From: Pseudomonas proteolytica
GTDB lineage: Bacteria; Pseudomonadota; Gammaproteobacteria; Pseudomonadales; Pseudomonadaceae
Assembly (NCBI RefSeq): GCF_007858275.1
Contig: NZ_VFEV01000013.1
Coordinates: 62,001 to 126,000 of the forward strand
Direction: 5' to 3'
Length of the DNA: 64,000 bases
Below, one piece after another: positions 52,893 through 62,095 of the stretch; the stretch's first letter is position 1; every line of letters begins with the position of its first letter. A program made the translations under genes and the position numbers. The notes beneath the pieces are model-generated. The model was not told the origin of the DNA and ran no database searches. It saw only the letters and a program-made list of their open reading frames with translations.

Positions 52893-54626
52893 TTATTCGT
52901 TATCCAGGCCCTTGCGCCGGTACGGGAACACATCAATCACTTTCCCCGCCCGAATCGCCTCTTGCAGGCCTTTCCAGTAGTCGGCGTTGTACAGCTCACC
53001 GTGCAACTCATCGAACAAGCGCCGTTGCCCGGCATCAGCAAACAGGAACGGCGGGAACTCCTCGGGGAATACGTCCAGCGGGCCGATGGAATACCACGGC
53101 TCGGAGGCCATTTCATCTTCCGGGGTTCGGGGTGCCGGGATATGGCGGAAGTTGGCTTCGGTGAGGAAGCAGATCTCGTCATAGTCGTAGAACACCACGC
53201 GACCGTGGCGGGTAACGCCAAAGTTTTTCAGCAGCATGTCGCCGGGAAAGATATTCGCCGCCGCCAGCTGTTTGATTGCCAGGCCGTAATCTTCGAGGGC
53301 TTCGCGCACCTGGGCCTCATTGGCGTTTTCCAGGTAGAGGTTGAGCGGGGTCATGCGCCGTTCGGTCCAGCAGTGACGAATCAGTACCGTGTCACCTTCC
53401 ACCTCGACCGTGCCCGCAGCCACTTCCAGCAGTTCGGCCAGGCATTGCGGCTCGAATTTGCTCAACGGGAAACGGAAGTCGGCGAACTCCTGGGTGTCAG
53501 CCATGCGCCCGACCCGGTCGACACTTTTGACCAGGCGGTACTTCTCGATAACCGTCGCACGGTTGACGTTCTTCGACGGCGAGAAACGGTCCTTGATGAT
53601 TTTGAACACCGTGTTGAACCCCGGCAGGGTGAACACGCTCATGACCATCCCCCGCACGCCCGGGGCCATGATGAACTGGTCGTCGGTGCTGGCCAGGTGG
53701 TTGATCAGCGCCCGGTAGAACTCTGACTTGCCATGTTTGTAGAAGCCGATGGAGGTGTACAGCTCGGCGATGTGCTTGCCCGGCAGGATGCGTTTGAGAA
53801 AGCCGATGAATTCCGCCGGTACCGGCACATCCACCATGAAATAGGACCGGGTGAACGAGAAGATGATCGACACATCGGCTTCGTCAGTGATCAGCGCGTC
53901 GATGCGGATGCCCTGCCCTTCGCGATGCAGCAGCGGGATCACCAGCGGCCACTGTTCGTCGCGGGTATAGAGACGGCCCACCAGGTATGCGCCTTTGTTG
54001 CGATAGAGCACCGAAGAAAACAGCTCGACGTTGAGGTCCGGGTCCTTGCAGACCCAATCCGGCAGGCTCTCGCGCAGTTGCGCTTCGAGGCGCTGCAGGT
54101 CGGCGGCCAGGTCGGCGTAGGGCTCGCTGAAGCGGTAGTCGCTGAAAATCTGCTCGAGCATGCCCGCCAGTTGGCCCTGGGGCTTGTAGGTGCGGGTTTG
54201 CGCAGCGCGGGCGCGACGCAGGCTCGGGCGAGTGGTGTGGATGAACATGCAGCCGTCGCTGATCAGGTCGTGGCTGAACAGCCCGCAAAAGATCGAGTTG
54301 TACCAAGTCTCGGACAGCTCATCGTCAAACCGCAGGTCGATCAGGCTGATATAGGCGCTCTTGACCAGTGGCCAGGACTTGATATCCAGCAACGCGCCTG
54401 CGTCAAAGGTTGCCCGCAGGCGCGTGGTGACTTCACCGACCTTTTCTTCATACAGGTTGATCCGCGCCGCCGATGCGGTTTGCGCCTCCTGCCACTGGGC
54501 CTTCTCAAAGCGCTCGCGGGCGCCGTCGGTGATCTGGCGAAAGTGCTCGCGGTAATCGTCGAAGCCATCAAGGATCATCTGTGCGATGGACTGCGCGGTG
54601 TCGATGGCAGGCGTTTGCTGCGGCAT
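52893..54626 (-). CDS. aceK: Isocitrate dehydrogenase kinase/phosphatase AceK
   Basis: A 577-residue bifunctional enzyme that inactivates and reactivates isocitrate dehydrogenase by phosphorylation, sending carbon into the glyoxylate shunt on acetate. The ATP-binding loop [20 protein letters not shown], the kinase block [20 protein letters not shown] and the C-terminal [11 protein letters not shown] are present. The length matches the family (about 575). The start ATG lies at 54624-54626. In enteric bacteria aceK follows aceBA; here it stands alone, as usual in Pseudomonas. Confidence 0.93.
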   Translation of the reverse strand: MPQQTPAIDTAQSIAQMILDGFDDYREHFRQITDGARERFEKAQWQEAQTASAARINLYEEKVGEVTTRLRATFDAGALLDIKSWPLVKSAYISLIDLRFDDELSETWYNSIFCGLFSHDLISDGCMFIHTTRPSLRRARAAQTRTYKPQGQLAGMLEQIFSDYRFSEPYADLAADLQRLEAQLRESLPDWVCKDPDLNVELFSSVLYRNKGAYLVGRLYTRDEQWPLVIPLLHREGQGIRIDALITDEADVSIIFSFTRSYFMVDVPVPAEFIGFLKRILPGKHIAELYTSIGFYKHGKSEFYRALINHLASTDDQFIMAPGVRGMVMSVFTLPGFNTVFKIIKDRFSPSKNVNRATVIEKYRLVKSVDRVGRMADTQEFADFRFPLSKFEPQCLAELLEVAAGTVEVEGDTVLIRHCWTERRMTPLNLYLENANEAQVREALEDYGLAIKQLAAANIFPGDMLLKNFGVTRHGRVVFYDYDEICFLTEANFRHIPAPRTPEDEMASEPWYSIGPLDVFPEEFPPFLFADAGQRRLFDELHGELYNADYWKGLQEAIRAGKVIDVFPYRRKGLDNE

Positions 54627-55026
54627 GTCGGAGACCTCTGCGGGCGTTCGGAAGCCCTGAGATTAGCCAGAGTCCGCAAGCAGGAGAAGTACAATTTTTG
54701 CCGGGCGATGCCACGCGGATCGATGCGCGACAAACAAATGTTTACGATTTTTTAATTCGACCATCCGGTCAATAAAACACCCCAAAGTCACGTCGCGTCG
54801 ATGAATCGATTCACCTGAAGGCCGCAAAAGCCGGGCGCTGGCACCAAAAGCAGGGAACAACTCAGGCCGGCGTGGGCTCTGCGGCCTTATACAAACGTGG
54901 ATCCAATGTAAGGGAAACCCTGATTACCTCAATGATGGCACTTTGCTATATAGCCACCCCCTTCCCTGATAACAAGGTCAAAAGACCGGCTTGGGAACGG
55001 ATTTAAATCGCCCAAGGAGCATTGCA
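54627..55026. other. Divergent intergenic region aceK / chemoreceptor
   Basis: A 400-bp gap without a supported gene. The part 54735-54775 is A+T-rich (GTTTACGATTTTTTAATTCG) and probably holds the aceK promoter. The sequence around 54940-54955 (TTTGCTATATAGCC) may be part of the chemoreceptor promoter. No REP element is seen. Confidence 0.35.
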
Positions 55027-56652
55027 ATGTCATTGAGGAATATGGGGATCGGCCTGCGCGCCAGTCTGAGTTTTGCGGTATTGGCCGGCCTGCTGGTGCT
55101 GGTCGGGTTGTTTGGCCTGGGGCAGATGGCCAAGCTGCGCGAAAGTGCCGCCATCATTGAAACGGCTTGGATGCCGAGCATCGAGAACATCCACGACAGC
55201 GCCGCCAACGTCGCGGCGATCCGCCTGGAGGCGCTGCGCTTGTTGACCACCGATGAGTCGGCGGTGCGCGAGCGCAGCAAAGGTTTGATCGCCAAGGAGC
55301 GCGCGCAGTTGCAGGAGCGCCTGGACAATCACCAGGCCCTGTTGAGCAATGATCAGGAGCGTCAGCTACTGGACCAGCTCAAAACCGCCGCGGCGGGTTA
55401 TATGACCATCGTCGACCAGTTGATCCAACGGGTAGACCAGGATGAGCAGATGCAGGCCCTGACCTTGCTCACCGACAAGTTGACGCCCCAGGGCGTGATC
55501 CTCGGCCGGAGCCTGGACGCGTTGATCGACTTCAACCAGCAAGGCGCGCAGGATGCGGCGCAATCGGCGGCGCAGGTGTATCAGAGTGCACAGTGGATCG
55601 TCGGCGTCATCATCGCGGTCGCCCTGATCGCGACGTTGCTACTGGCCTGGCTGTTGACCCGCAGTATCACCACGCCCCTGGCGCAGGCGTTGCGCGCGGC
55701 ACGTACGATTGCCGCCGGCGACCTGAGCCAGTCGATCCACGTGCAGGGCAAGGACGAACCGGCACAGTTGCTGGGCGCCCTGGCCACCATGCAGGAGCAA
55801 TTGCAGGCGACCATTCGCGGTATCAGCGAATCCGCCCAGCAATTGGCCTCGGCCGCCGAAGAGATGAGCTCGGTGATGGAGCAAAGCACTCGCGGCCTGC
55901 AAGCCCAGAACGATGAAATCGAGCAGGCCGCCACCGCCGTCACGCAAATGAGCGCAGCGGTGGATGAGGTGGCCGGCAATGCGGTCTCCAGCGCCGAAGC
56001 GTCCCAGGCGTCCGATGAAGACAGCAAGCACGGGCACTATCAGATCAGCGAAACCATCAGCTCGATCCAGAACCTGGTCAACGAGGTGCTCGACGCCTCG
56101 GGCAAGGCCGAGGGCCTGGCGGTGCAGGCGCAAGACATCAGCAAGGTACTGGAAGTGATACGCGGGATTGCCGGGCAGACCAACCTGCTTGCGCTCAACG
56201 CCGCCATTGAAGCCGCCCGCGCTGGCGAGGCCGGGCGGGGCTTTGCGGTGGTGGCCGACGAGGTACGTTCCCTGGCACAACGGACCCAGGACTCCACCGA
56301 AGAAATCGAGCAGATGATCACCGGTATCCAGCAAGGCACCCAGGACACGGTCGGAGCCCTCACCAGCAGCGCCGAGCACGCCAGCCAGACGTTGCAACGG
56401 GCCAACAGCGCAGGCAGCGCCCTGGAAAAAATCACCGCCGCCATTTCGCAGATCAACCAGCGCAACCTGGTGATCGCCAGTGCTGCCGAGCAACAGGCGT
56501 CGGTGGCCCGGGAGGTGGATCGGAGCCTGGTGAACATCCGCGACCTGTCGACCCAGACCGCCGCCGGGGCGACCCAGACCTCGGCCGCCAGCCAGGAGCT
56601 GTCGCGCCTGGCGGTGGACCTCAATGGTTTGGTGACGCGCTTTATTGTGTAG
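55027..56652 (+). CDS. Methyl-accepting chemotaxis protein (4HB ligand domain)
   Basis: A 541-residue chemoreceptor. The first membrane helix (about 10-30) is followed by a four-helix-bundle periplasmic sensor, the second helix (about 192-213), a HAMP domain ([20 protein letters not shown]) and the signalling domain with the hairpin tip [23 protein letters not shown] 55027 ([16 protein letters not shown]) has AAGGAG at the correct distance, against an upstream start at 54991. There is no C-terminal CheR-tether pentapeptide. The ligand cannot be named. Confidence 0.9.
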   Translation: MSLRNMGIGLRASLSFAVLAGLLVLVGLFGLGQMAKLRESAAIIETAWMPSIENIHDSAANVAAIRLEALRLLTTDESAVRERSKGLIAKERAQLQERLDNHQALLSNDQERQLLDQLKTAAAGYMTIVDQLIQRVDQDEQMQALTLLTDKLTPQGVILGRSLDALIDFNQQGAQDAAQSAAQVYQSAQWIVGVIIAVALIATLLLAWLLTRSITTPLAQALRAARTIAAGDLSQSIHVQGKDEPAQLLGALATMQEQLQATIRGISESAQQLASAAEEMSSVMEQSTRGLQAQNDEIEQAATAVTQMSAAVDEVAGNAVSSAEASQASDEDSKHGHYQISETISSIQNLVNEVLDASGKAEGLAVQAQDISKVLEVIRGIAGQTNLLALNAAIEAARAGEAGRGFAVVADEVRSLAQRTQDSTEEIEQMITGIQQGTQDTVGALTSSAEHASQTLQRANSAGSALEKITAAISQINQRNLVIASAAEQQASVAREVDRSLVNIRDLSTQTAAGATQTSAASQELSRLAVDLNGLVTRFIV

Positions 56653-56723
56653 TGGATACGTAAAAGATTGTGTCAGGCAGGTCCCTGGGCAACACTCTCG
56701 CCCTGATTAAAAAGGAGCTGTCC

Positions 56724-57620
56724 GTGAGACCTGTCGACACCCTGTACCTGCTGGTACTGGCCGCCATCTGGGGCGCGAGCTTTCTGTTCATGCGGATTAT
56801 CGCCCCCGAGATCGGCACGATTCCTACAGCATTCTTCCGGGTGTCAATTGCCGCCGCCGGGTTGCTGGTGATCCTGGCAATCCTGCGGGTGAGCTGGGAT
56901 TTTCGCGGTAAATTCAAGACCGTGCTGTTGCTTGGGGTGATCAACTCCGGGATCCCTGCGACCATGTATTCGGTGGCGGCGCAGGTCTTGCCCGCAGGTT
57001 ATTCGGCGATTTTCAACGCGACGACGCCGTTGATGGGCGTATTGATTGGCGGGCTGTTTTTCCATGAACGGCTGACGCTGTCGAAGATTACCGGAGTAGG
57101 CCTGGGTTTGTTCGGCGTGGGCACCCTCACGCGGGCCGGGCCGGTGGCCTTTGACCTGGAACTGCTGATGGGCGCCCTCGCCTGCCTGCTGGCGACCACC
57201 TGCTACGGCTTCGCCGGCTTCCTGGCGCGCCGCTGGCTGGATCAACAGGGAGGCCTGGACAGCCGCCTTTCGGCCTTGGGCAGCATGCTCGGTGCCACAT
57301 TGTTTTTATTGCCTTGGTTTGGCTGGAGCGCCATCAGCCATCCGCCCGCCAGTTGGGGTGGCTGGAATGTGTGGTTGTCGCTGCTCGGTTTGGGGCTGTT
57401 GTGTACGGCGTTTGCCTACATCCTGTACTTCCGCTTGCTGACATCCATCGGGCCGGTGAAGTCGATGACCGTCACCTTCATGATTCCGCCATTCGGCGTG
57501 TTGTGGGGTGCATTGCTGCTGGATGAGCCGTTGTCCATGGCCCATCTGTATGGCGGGATGTTGATCGCGGGGGCGCTGTGGCTGGTGCTACGCCCAGGGA
57601 AACTGATCAAAACCGTGTAG
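56724..57620 (+). CDS. EamA-family DMT transporter
   Basis: A 298-residue protein with ten helices in two EamA halves, opening DTLYLLVLAAIWGASFLFMR. GTG 56724 with AGGAG 6 nt upstream is preferred over the ATG at 56670, which would add an 18-residue polar stretch. The family exports amino acids or other metabolites. The stop lies inside a perfect inverted repeat that ends the gene. A second DMT gene is convergent, only 30 bp away. Confidence 0.8.
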   Translation: MRPVDTLYLLVLAAIWGASFLFMRIIAPEIGTIPTAFFRVSIAAAGLLVILAILRVSWDFRGKFKTVLLLGVINSGIPATMYSVAAQVLPAGYSAIFNATTPLMGVLIGGLFFHERLTLSKITGVGLGLFGVGTLTRAGPVAFDLELLMGALACLLATTCYGFAGFLARRWLDQQGGLDSRLSALGSMLGATLFLLPWFGWSAISHPPASWGGWNVWLSLLGLGLLCTAFAYILYFRLLTSIGPVKSMTVTFMIPPFGVLWGALLLDEPLSMAHLYGGMLIAGALWLVLRPGKLIKTV

Positions 57621-57646
57621 GCGCCGGCTTGCCGGCGCCTACACGG
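57613..57646. terminator. Perfect 16-bp inverted repeat between two convergent transporters
   Basis: CCGTGTAGGCGCCGGC-TT-GCCGGCGCCTACACGG. It overlaps the stop codon of the left gene (57618-57620) and lies just downstream of the right one, so it can form the 3' end of both messages. There is no T tract, so it may be a REP-type hairpin that blocks exonucleases instead of a classical terminator. Confidence 0.65.
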
Positions 57647-57650
57647 GGTA

Positions 57651-58511
57651 TCAGGCTTTACGGAAAACGAACACCAAGCCGACGATGATCAAGCCCATCC
57701 CCAGCACACTCAGCAGCGCCAGCCGATTGCCAAAGATCAGGTAGTCCATCACCGCAGTCACCGCTGGCACCAGGTAGAACAGGCTGGTGACATTCACCAG
57801 GTTGCCCCGGGCGATCAGGCGGTACAGCAGCAGCGTCGCCAACAGTGACACCACCAGCCCCATCCACAACACCGGCAGGTAAAAGCGGCTGCTGTGCTCG
57901 AAATGAAAAGGCTGGAACGGCACGAACACTGCGCACAACAACAGGCCCGCCAGGTACTGCACTGGCAAGGTGCCCAATGGGTTCTCGGTAATGCGCTTCT
58001 GCATGATCGAGCCCAGGGTCATGCTCGCCAGCGCCAGCAAGCCAAACAGCATGCCGGCCAGGGACATGCCGGCCAGACCGATGCCCTGGTACACCACCAT
58101 GATCAGCCCCACCAACCCCAGCGCCAGGCCGAATATCCGACGCCATGAACGCTGGCGCTCCATCAACACCACGGTGAGGATCGGTTGCACGCCCATGATG
58201 GTTGCCATCACACCAGGGGTGATCTTCAGGTCCAGGGCCAGCAGATAGAAAATCTGATAGGCCCCCAGCAGCACCAGCGCGGTGGCCACCGCATACCACA
58301 GCGGTTTGCCCGGGCGCGGCAACCTGAGCTTGAGGATCGGTACCAGCACCACCAGGCCCGCCAGGGCAATGGCAAAGCGGATCAACAGGAAGGCAAAGGG
58401 TGATGCATGGGCCAGGCCCAGCTTGGAGAAAATCGCCCCGCTGCTCCACAGCAGGACAAACAGGCTCGTCGAGGCCGCCGCGGCCACGGATTGTTTCGAA
58501 AGAACAGACAT
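57651..58511 (-). CDS. EamA-family DMT transporter
   Basis: A 286-residue ten-helix transporter opening with SLFVLLWSSGAIFSKLGLAH, the RhtA/YedA-like pattern 'WSSGA-F-K-GL'. The second half starts near the segment FGLLALASMTLGSIMQKRIT. ATG 58509-58511 (MSVLSKQSV) follows AGGTGTTCATC; ATG 58520 is an alternative. Convergent with another DMT gene; the two are not close copies of each other. Substrate unknown. Confidence 0.8.
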   Translation of the reverse strand: MSVLSKQSVAAAASTSLFVLLWSSGAIFSKLGLAHASPFAFLLIRFAIALAGLVVLVPILKLRLPRPGKPLWYAVATALVLLGAYQIFYLLALDLKITPGVMATIMGVQPILTVVLMERQRSWRRIFGLALGLVGLIMVVYQGIGLAGMSLAGMLFGLLALASMTLGSIMQKRITENPLGTLPVQYLAGLLLCAVFVPFQPFHFEHSSRFYLPVLWMGLVVSLLATLLLYRLIARGNLVNVTSLFYLVPAVTAVMDYLIFGNRLALLSVLGMGLIIVGLVFVFRKA

Positions 58512-58956
58512 GATGAACACCTGTAGTCAGGCAAAAAGCCAACTCAGCCAAGGCTGAAATTCAGTAGGTTCGGTACAGGCAGGCAACGGGCAACAGTGAT
58601 CTGCTGATCAGCCCGAAATGCCAACGCCCGGCGGTGATACGACTGCGTACACCGGCGTGCTACTGACAGGTGGAGGGTAATGACTGATCTGCGCAGGCTG
58701 CTGGCTCCCACACGGCACGACCGCAGCGTTGACCGCTGAATCGACTACCGCTATGCGTGGGGAAGCAGGCATGGGCTGATCTTTTTTGAAGGGATTAAAG
58801 GTGCTGTGAAACACCTGGCGCCGACTATAACCAGCCGGTGACACGCTTTGCAATGGCTTTGCCAAAAGGCCAGTAAGGACAAGTTGAAAAACCACCTCTA
58901 GCCTTGGGAAAAACCAACTCACTCCTCTTCAGGAGGCTTTCGACTCATGACCGCCA
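58512..58956. other. Gene-poor region between a transporter and the GNAT pair
   Basis: 445 bp with no convincing gene except a possible 54-codon ORF at 58608-58772 listed separately. No REP and no clear terminator. The base composition begins to fall towards A+T near 58780. Confidence 0.4.
58608..58772 (-). CDS. Possible small ORF, doubtful
   Basis: A 54-residue frame (MPASPRIAVVDSAVNAAVVP and a Pro/Ser/Val-rich rest with one Cys). The ribosome binding site is weak and no relatives come to mind. It is listed only because nothing else occupies this stretch; it may be a shadow of non-coding DNA. Confidence 0.2.
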   Translation of the reverse strand: MPASPRIAVVDSAVNAAVVPCGSQQPAQISHYPPPVSSTPVYAVVSPPGVGISG

Positions 58957-59505
58957 ATGCCAAAAACACGCGACTCCTTGCGATACCAGCTCTACCGATC
59001 CAAAGCTTTACGCCTTGCGAATGCATCGACTCAACAGTGGTACAAAAACCTGAAACACACCGACGCCCAAGGCGCAGAGATCGACTTGACCCATGTCCGT
59101 TTTGAATTGATCGACAGCCATGCATTGGCTGCCTATCAGGACTGGGCAGAAGACTCTCACTTCTCATGGGACGAGGTTGCGACATGGAAAGGCCGTGAAC
59201 CGATGGCGTTCGATTTGTCCCTCTGGTACGACGAGGTGCTCTGTGGGCTGTGCTTTGCCAATCCCAATCAAAGCCGATTGCGGATCAAGGTCATCCGCCT
59301 GGAGGGAAGACCTGGAAAATCCCACCCTTTGAAAAGCCGCATAGCATCACTGACGATGATTGCCATCGACCATTACGCGAGAATCATTGGCAGCCAATGG
59401 ATAGAAATTCAGGAGCCCGCACCCGGGGCTATTCCCCTCTATCAAAACCTGGGCTTTGACTTCGATTCACGGGGCAGGCTTGTGATAGCGGTAGAGAACG
59501 AATAG
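58957..59505 (+). CDS. Predicted GNAT-family N-acetyltransferase
   Basis: A 182-residue protein with the GNAT pattern. The C-terminal half has RIASLTMIAIDHYARIIGSQ followed by WIEIQEPAPGAIPLYQNLGF, the acetyl-CoA/tail motif. The codons are A+T-richer than in surrounding genes. The start at ATG 58957 is forced by an in-frame TGA at 58948, yet the best ribosome binding site (AGGAGG 58931-58936) is 20 nt away and better suits an overlapping ATG at 58947 in another frame. A 54-residue gene follows 42 bp downstream. Confidence 0.7.
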   Translation: MPKTRDSLRYQLYRSKALRLANASTQQWYKNLKHTDAQGAEIDLTHVRFELIDSHALAAYQDWAEDSHFSWDEVATWKGREPMAFDLSLWYDEVLCGLCFANPNQSRLRIKVIRLEGRPGKSHPLKSRIASLTMIAIDHYARIIGSQWIEIQEPAPGAIPLYQNLGFDFDSRGRLVIAVENE

Positions 59506-59547
59506 CATCGCAAACATGTTCAATTAATGATCAATCGTGGAGGCTGC

Positions 59548-59712
59548 ATGGGAGAACTTATTAAAAAACCCGTCGCCCGAAAAGCGTCGTCCAAGGCCGG
59601 CCAGGAACCTAAAAGCACTGTGCTGACCGCCAATCAGCGCCGTTTTCTCAGCGCGGCTATGGCCGGCAACGTTGAAGAACCAAGCCTTTTGGCGGGTCAC
59701 ACGGAAAAATAA
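59548..59712 (+). CDS. Small basic protein of unknown function
   Basis: A 54-residue protein starting MGELIKKPVARKASSKAGQE and ending with NQRRFLSAAMAGNVEEPSLL. The ATG follows GGAGGCTGC. An upstream start at 59527 is weaker. It forms an apparent two-gene unit with the GNAT gene and a terminator follows it. Function unknown; the partner of a GNAT could be a toxin-antitoxin-like or accessory peptide, which I cannot show. Confidence 0.6.
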   Translation: MGELIKKPVARKASSKAGQEPKSTVLTANQRRFLSAAMAGNVEEPSLLAGHTEK

Positions 59713-59719
59713 AAGTCAT

Positions 59720-59749
59720 AAAAAAACCGCTCATACGAGCGGTTTTTTT
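59720..59749. terminator. Bidirectional rho-independent terminator
   Basis: AACCGCTC-ATAC-GAGCGGTT with an A tract on the left and a T tract on the right. It separates the GNAT pair from the convergent lpxO gene. Confidence 0.9.
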
Positions 59750-59756
59750 GAACCCA

Positions 59757-60695
59757 TCAGCCAAACAACCAATACACCAACGCCCCCACAACCACCGCCG
59801 CCAATACCGGCCGCATGACGCGATAGGCTTTGGGGTGCTTGCGCTTCCACTGCTTGACCACACCACTGAAGCGATCGCTGAAGCTCTTGCTCCAGGCATA
59901 GGCCTGGTTGATCCCGCCCACGCGCTCGTCGTCCAGGTTCTGTGGCGCAGTCGCGCGGCCCAATTGGGCACTGACCCAGCGGTTGATACGGGTCATCAAT
60001 CGGTTGCTCAGGGGGCGTTCGATATCGCAGAACAGAATCACCCGGGTCTTCTCGGTTTCGTTCTTCACCCAGTGCACGTAGGTTTCGTCGAACATCACAT
60101 CTTCACCATCGCGCCAGGCGTAGACCTGGCCATCGACGAAAATACGGCAGTCGTCGGAGTTGGGCGTCGACAACCCCAAGTGATAGCGCAGGGACCCGGC
60201 AAACGGGTCGCGATGGGGATTGAGGTGGCTGCCGCCCGGCAACAGGGCAAACATGGCGCCCTTGACGTTGGGGATGCTGCTGACCAGGGCCACGGTTTTT
60301 GGGCACAGCAACTCGGCCGACGGCAGTGGTTTGTCGTACCACTTGAGGTAGAAGCGCTTCCAACCCTTCTTGAAGAACGAGCCAAAACCGGCATCGTTGT
60401 TCTTCTCGGCGGCGCGGATATAGCCTTCGTCAAACAGGTGCATGGCCTCGTCGCGGATCACTTCCCAGTTGTCCTTGAGCACATCCAGTTCCGGGAACTT
60501 GGTGCGGTCCAGGTACGGCTTGGACGGCACACCCGAAAAGATGTACATCAAGGCGTTGTACGGGGCGAACAGTGCCGAATGGTTGACGAACTGGCGCAGC
60601 ACCGGCAAACGCGCCTTGCCGCGCAAATGCACGTAAAGCGTACTGCCGATAAACAACAGCAGCACCGACAGCTTGGCGGCCAAAGAAAAGGTCAT
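59757..60695 (-). CDS. lpxO: Lipid A hydroxylase LpxO (aspartyl/asparaginyl beta-hydroxylase family)
   Basis: A 312-residue iron/2-oxoglutarate dioxygenase, membrane-bound by an N-terminal helix (AAKLSVLLLFIGSTLYVHL) and a C-terminal one. The family adds a 2-hydroxyl to a secondary acyl chain of lipid A. Iron ligands are probably the H-x-D of NPHRDPF and the later His of TYVHWVKN. The start ATG 60693-60695 (MTFSLAAKL) has AGGAG upstream; a frame to 60830 is not coding. P. aeruginosa has two such genes (lpxO1, lpxO2); I cannot tell which this one matches. Confidence 0.9.
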   Translation of the reverse strand: MTFSLAAKLSVLLLFIGSTLYVHLRGKARLPVLRQFVNHSALFAPYNALMYIFSGVPSKPYLDRTKFPELDVLKDNWEVIRDEAMHLFDEGYIRAAEKNNDAGFGSFFKKGWKRFYLKWYDKPLPSAELLCPKTVALVSSIPNVKGAMFALLPGGSHLNPHRDPFAGSLRYHLGLSTPNSDDCRIFVDGQVYAWRDGEDVMFDETYVHWVKNETEKTRVILFCDIERPLSNRLMTRINRWVSAQLGRATAPQNLDDERVGGINQAYAWSKSFSDRFSGVVKQWKRKHPKAYRVMRPVLAAVVVGALVYWLFG

Positions 60696-60996
60696 GCAGC
60701 AACTCCTGGAAATAGCCTCCCGGCAGCGGGAAACCCGACATAGCAGCCGGCCATGATAAACACTCCAGGCCGGAGGAAAAACCCGCGTTATCCAACAATA
60801 CGTTTTAAGGGGTGCGCGGCGAGCAAACAATTATGCATAAAGGGCATCAAACCGGGCTGATTTGGATCAACCCGATTTCTGTAAGAGCAAGCGTGTCTGC
60901 AAGGGGCATTCGGGCAAAGAATGAAAACGGTACGCGTGCCTTCTGGTTAGACGCGGCGCCCTCAGGGTCTTCGCGGGCAAGCTCGCTCCTACAGGG
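60696..60996. other. Intergenic region with a half REP
   Basis: 301 bp between lpxO and the cysK 3' end. The lpxO promoter should lie in 60700-60880. At 60953-60993 there is one arm of a 'tgtaggag'-class repeat (CCCTCAGGGTCTTCGCGGGC followed by AAGCTCGCTCCTACAGG), with no partner arm, so it cannot fold like the full elements. No gene is supported. Confidence 0.5.
60953..60993. repeat. Solitary half REP
   Basis: A single right arm of the 'tgtaggag' class, just downstream of the cysK stop (minus strand gene ends at 60997). Compare 18443-18542 and 43320-43414. Confidence 0.6.
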
Positions 60997-61971
60997 TCAG
61001 GCCTGGTTTTCCTGGTCGGTGAACAGATCACTGAACAGCATGCTCGACAGGTAACGCTCGCCGGAGTCCGGCAGGATTACCACAATGGTCTTGCCCTGCA
61101 TTTCTGGTTTCTCCGCCAGGCGTACCGCGACGGCCATCGCCGCACCACAGGAAATCCCGCACAGGATGCCTTCTTCCTGCATCAACCGCAGCGCCATGGC
61201 CTTGGACTCATCGTCACTGACCAACTCCACCCGGTCGACCATCGACAGGTCGAGGTTCTTCGGCACAAACCCCGCGCCAATACCCTGGATCTTGTGGGGG
61301 CTGGGCTTGATTTCCTCACCGGCCAACGCCTGGGTAATCACCGGCGAACTGATGGGCTCCACGGCCACCGAGAGGATCGGTTTGCCCGCTGTATTCTTGA
61401 TGTAACGCGACACACCGGTGATGGTCCCACCCGTGCCGACACCCGCTACCAGCACATCCACGGCGCCATCGGTGTCGTTCCAGATTTCCGGGCCGGTGGT
61501 TTTTTCATGGATGGCCGGGTTGGCCGGGTTGTCGAACTGGGCCGGCATGAAGTAGGTCGCCGGGTCGCTGGAAAGGATTTCGCTGGCTTTCTCGATCGCG
61601 CCCTTCATGCCCTTGGCCGGCTCGGTCAGCACCAGTTCAGCGCCCAGTGCCTTGAGCACCTTGCGCCGCTCGATGCTCATGGAGGCAGGCATGGTCAGCA
61701 GCAACTTGTAGCCACGGGCAGCGGCGACAAAGGCCAGGCCAATCCCGGTGTTACCCGAAGTCGGCTCGACGATGGTCATGCCAGGCTTGAGTTTGCCGCT
61801 GCTTTCCGCGTCCCAGATCATGTTCGCGCCGATCCGGCACTTCACCGAATACCCAGGGTTACGCCCTTCGATCTTGGCCAGGATGGTCACGCCACGGGGC
61901 GCGATGCGGTTGATCTGAACCAGGGGCGTGTTACCGATGGAGTGCGCGTTGTCTGCAAAAATGCGGCTCAT
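60997..61971 (-). CDS. cysK: Cysteine synthase A (CysK)
   Basis: A 324-residue PLP enzyme that turns O-acetylserine and sulfide into cysteine. PLP Lys is K44 in SVKCRIG; the substrate loop is TSGNTGIG (71-78); the PLP phosphate loop [10 protein letters not shown] and the C-terminal [11 protein letters not shown] are present. Start ATG 61969-61971 ([17 protein letters not shown]). It is one of two cysteine synthases in this window, the other being cysM at the left end. The order cysK / DUF748 / MoxR is the one I recall from P. aeruginosa PA2709-PA2707. Confidence 0.93.
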   Translation of the reverse strand: MSRIFADNAHSIGNTPLVQINRIAPRGVTILAKIEGRNPGYSVKCRIGANMIWDAESSGKLKPGMTIVEPTSGNTGIGLAFVAAARGYKLLLTMPASMSIERRKVLKALGAELVLTEPAKGMKGAIEKASEILSSDPATYFMPAQFDNPANPAIHEKTTGPEIWNDTDGAVDVLVAGVGTGGTITGVSRYIKNTAGKPILSVAVEPISSPVITQALAGEEIKPSPHKIQGIGAGFVPKNLDLSMVDRVELVSDDESKAMALRLMQEEGILCGISCGAAMAVAVRLAEKPEMQGKTIVVILPDSGERYLSSMLFSDLFTDQENQA

Positions 61972-62095
61972 GGCGGGTTCCTTAAGGCGGTTTCAAGAAG
62001 GCAACAAGGGTATGCCTCGTACTCCAAGGCGTCCAGTCGAGGAACGTTGGCGCTGCCTGCATAGTCAACCGCCTATACACAGGGAGGAAAAACCT

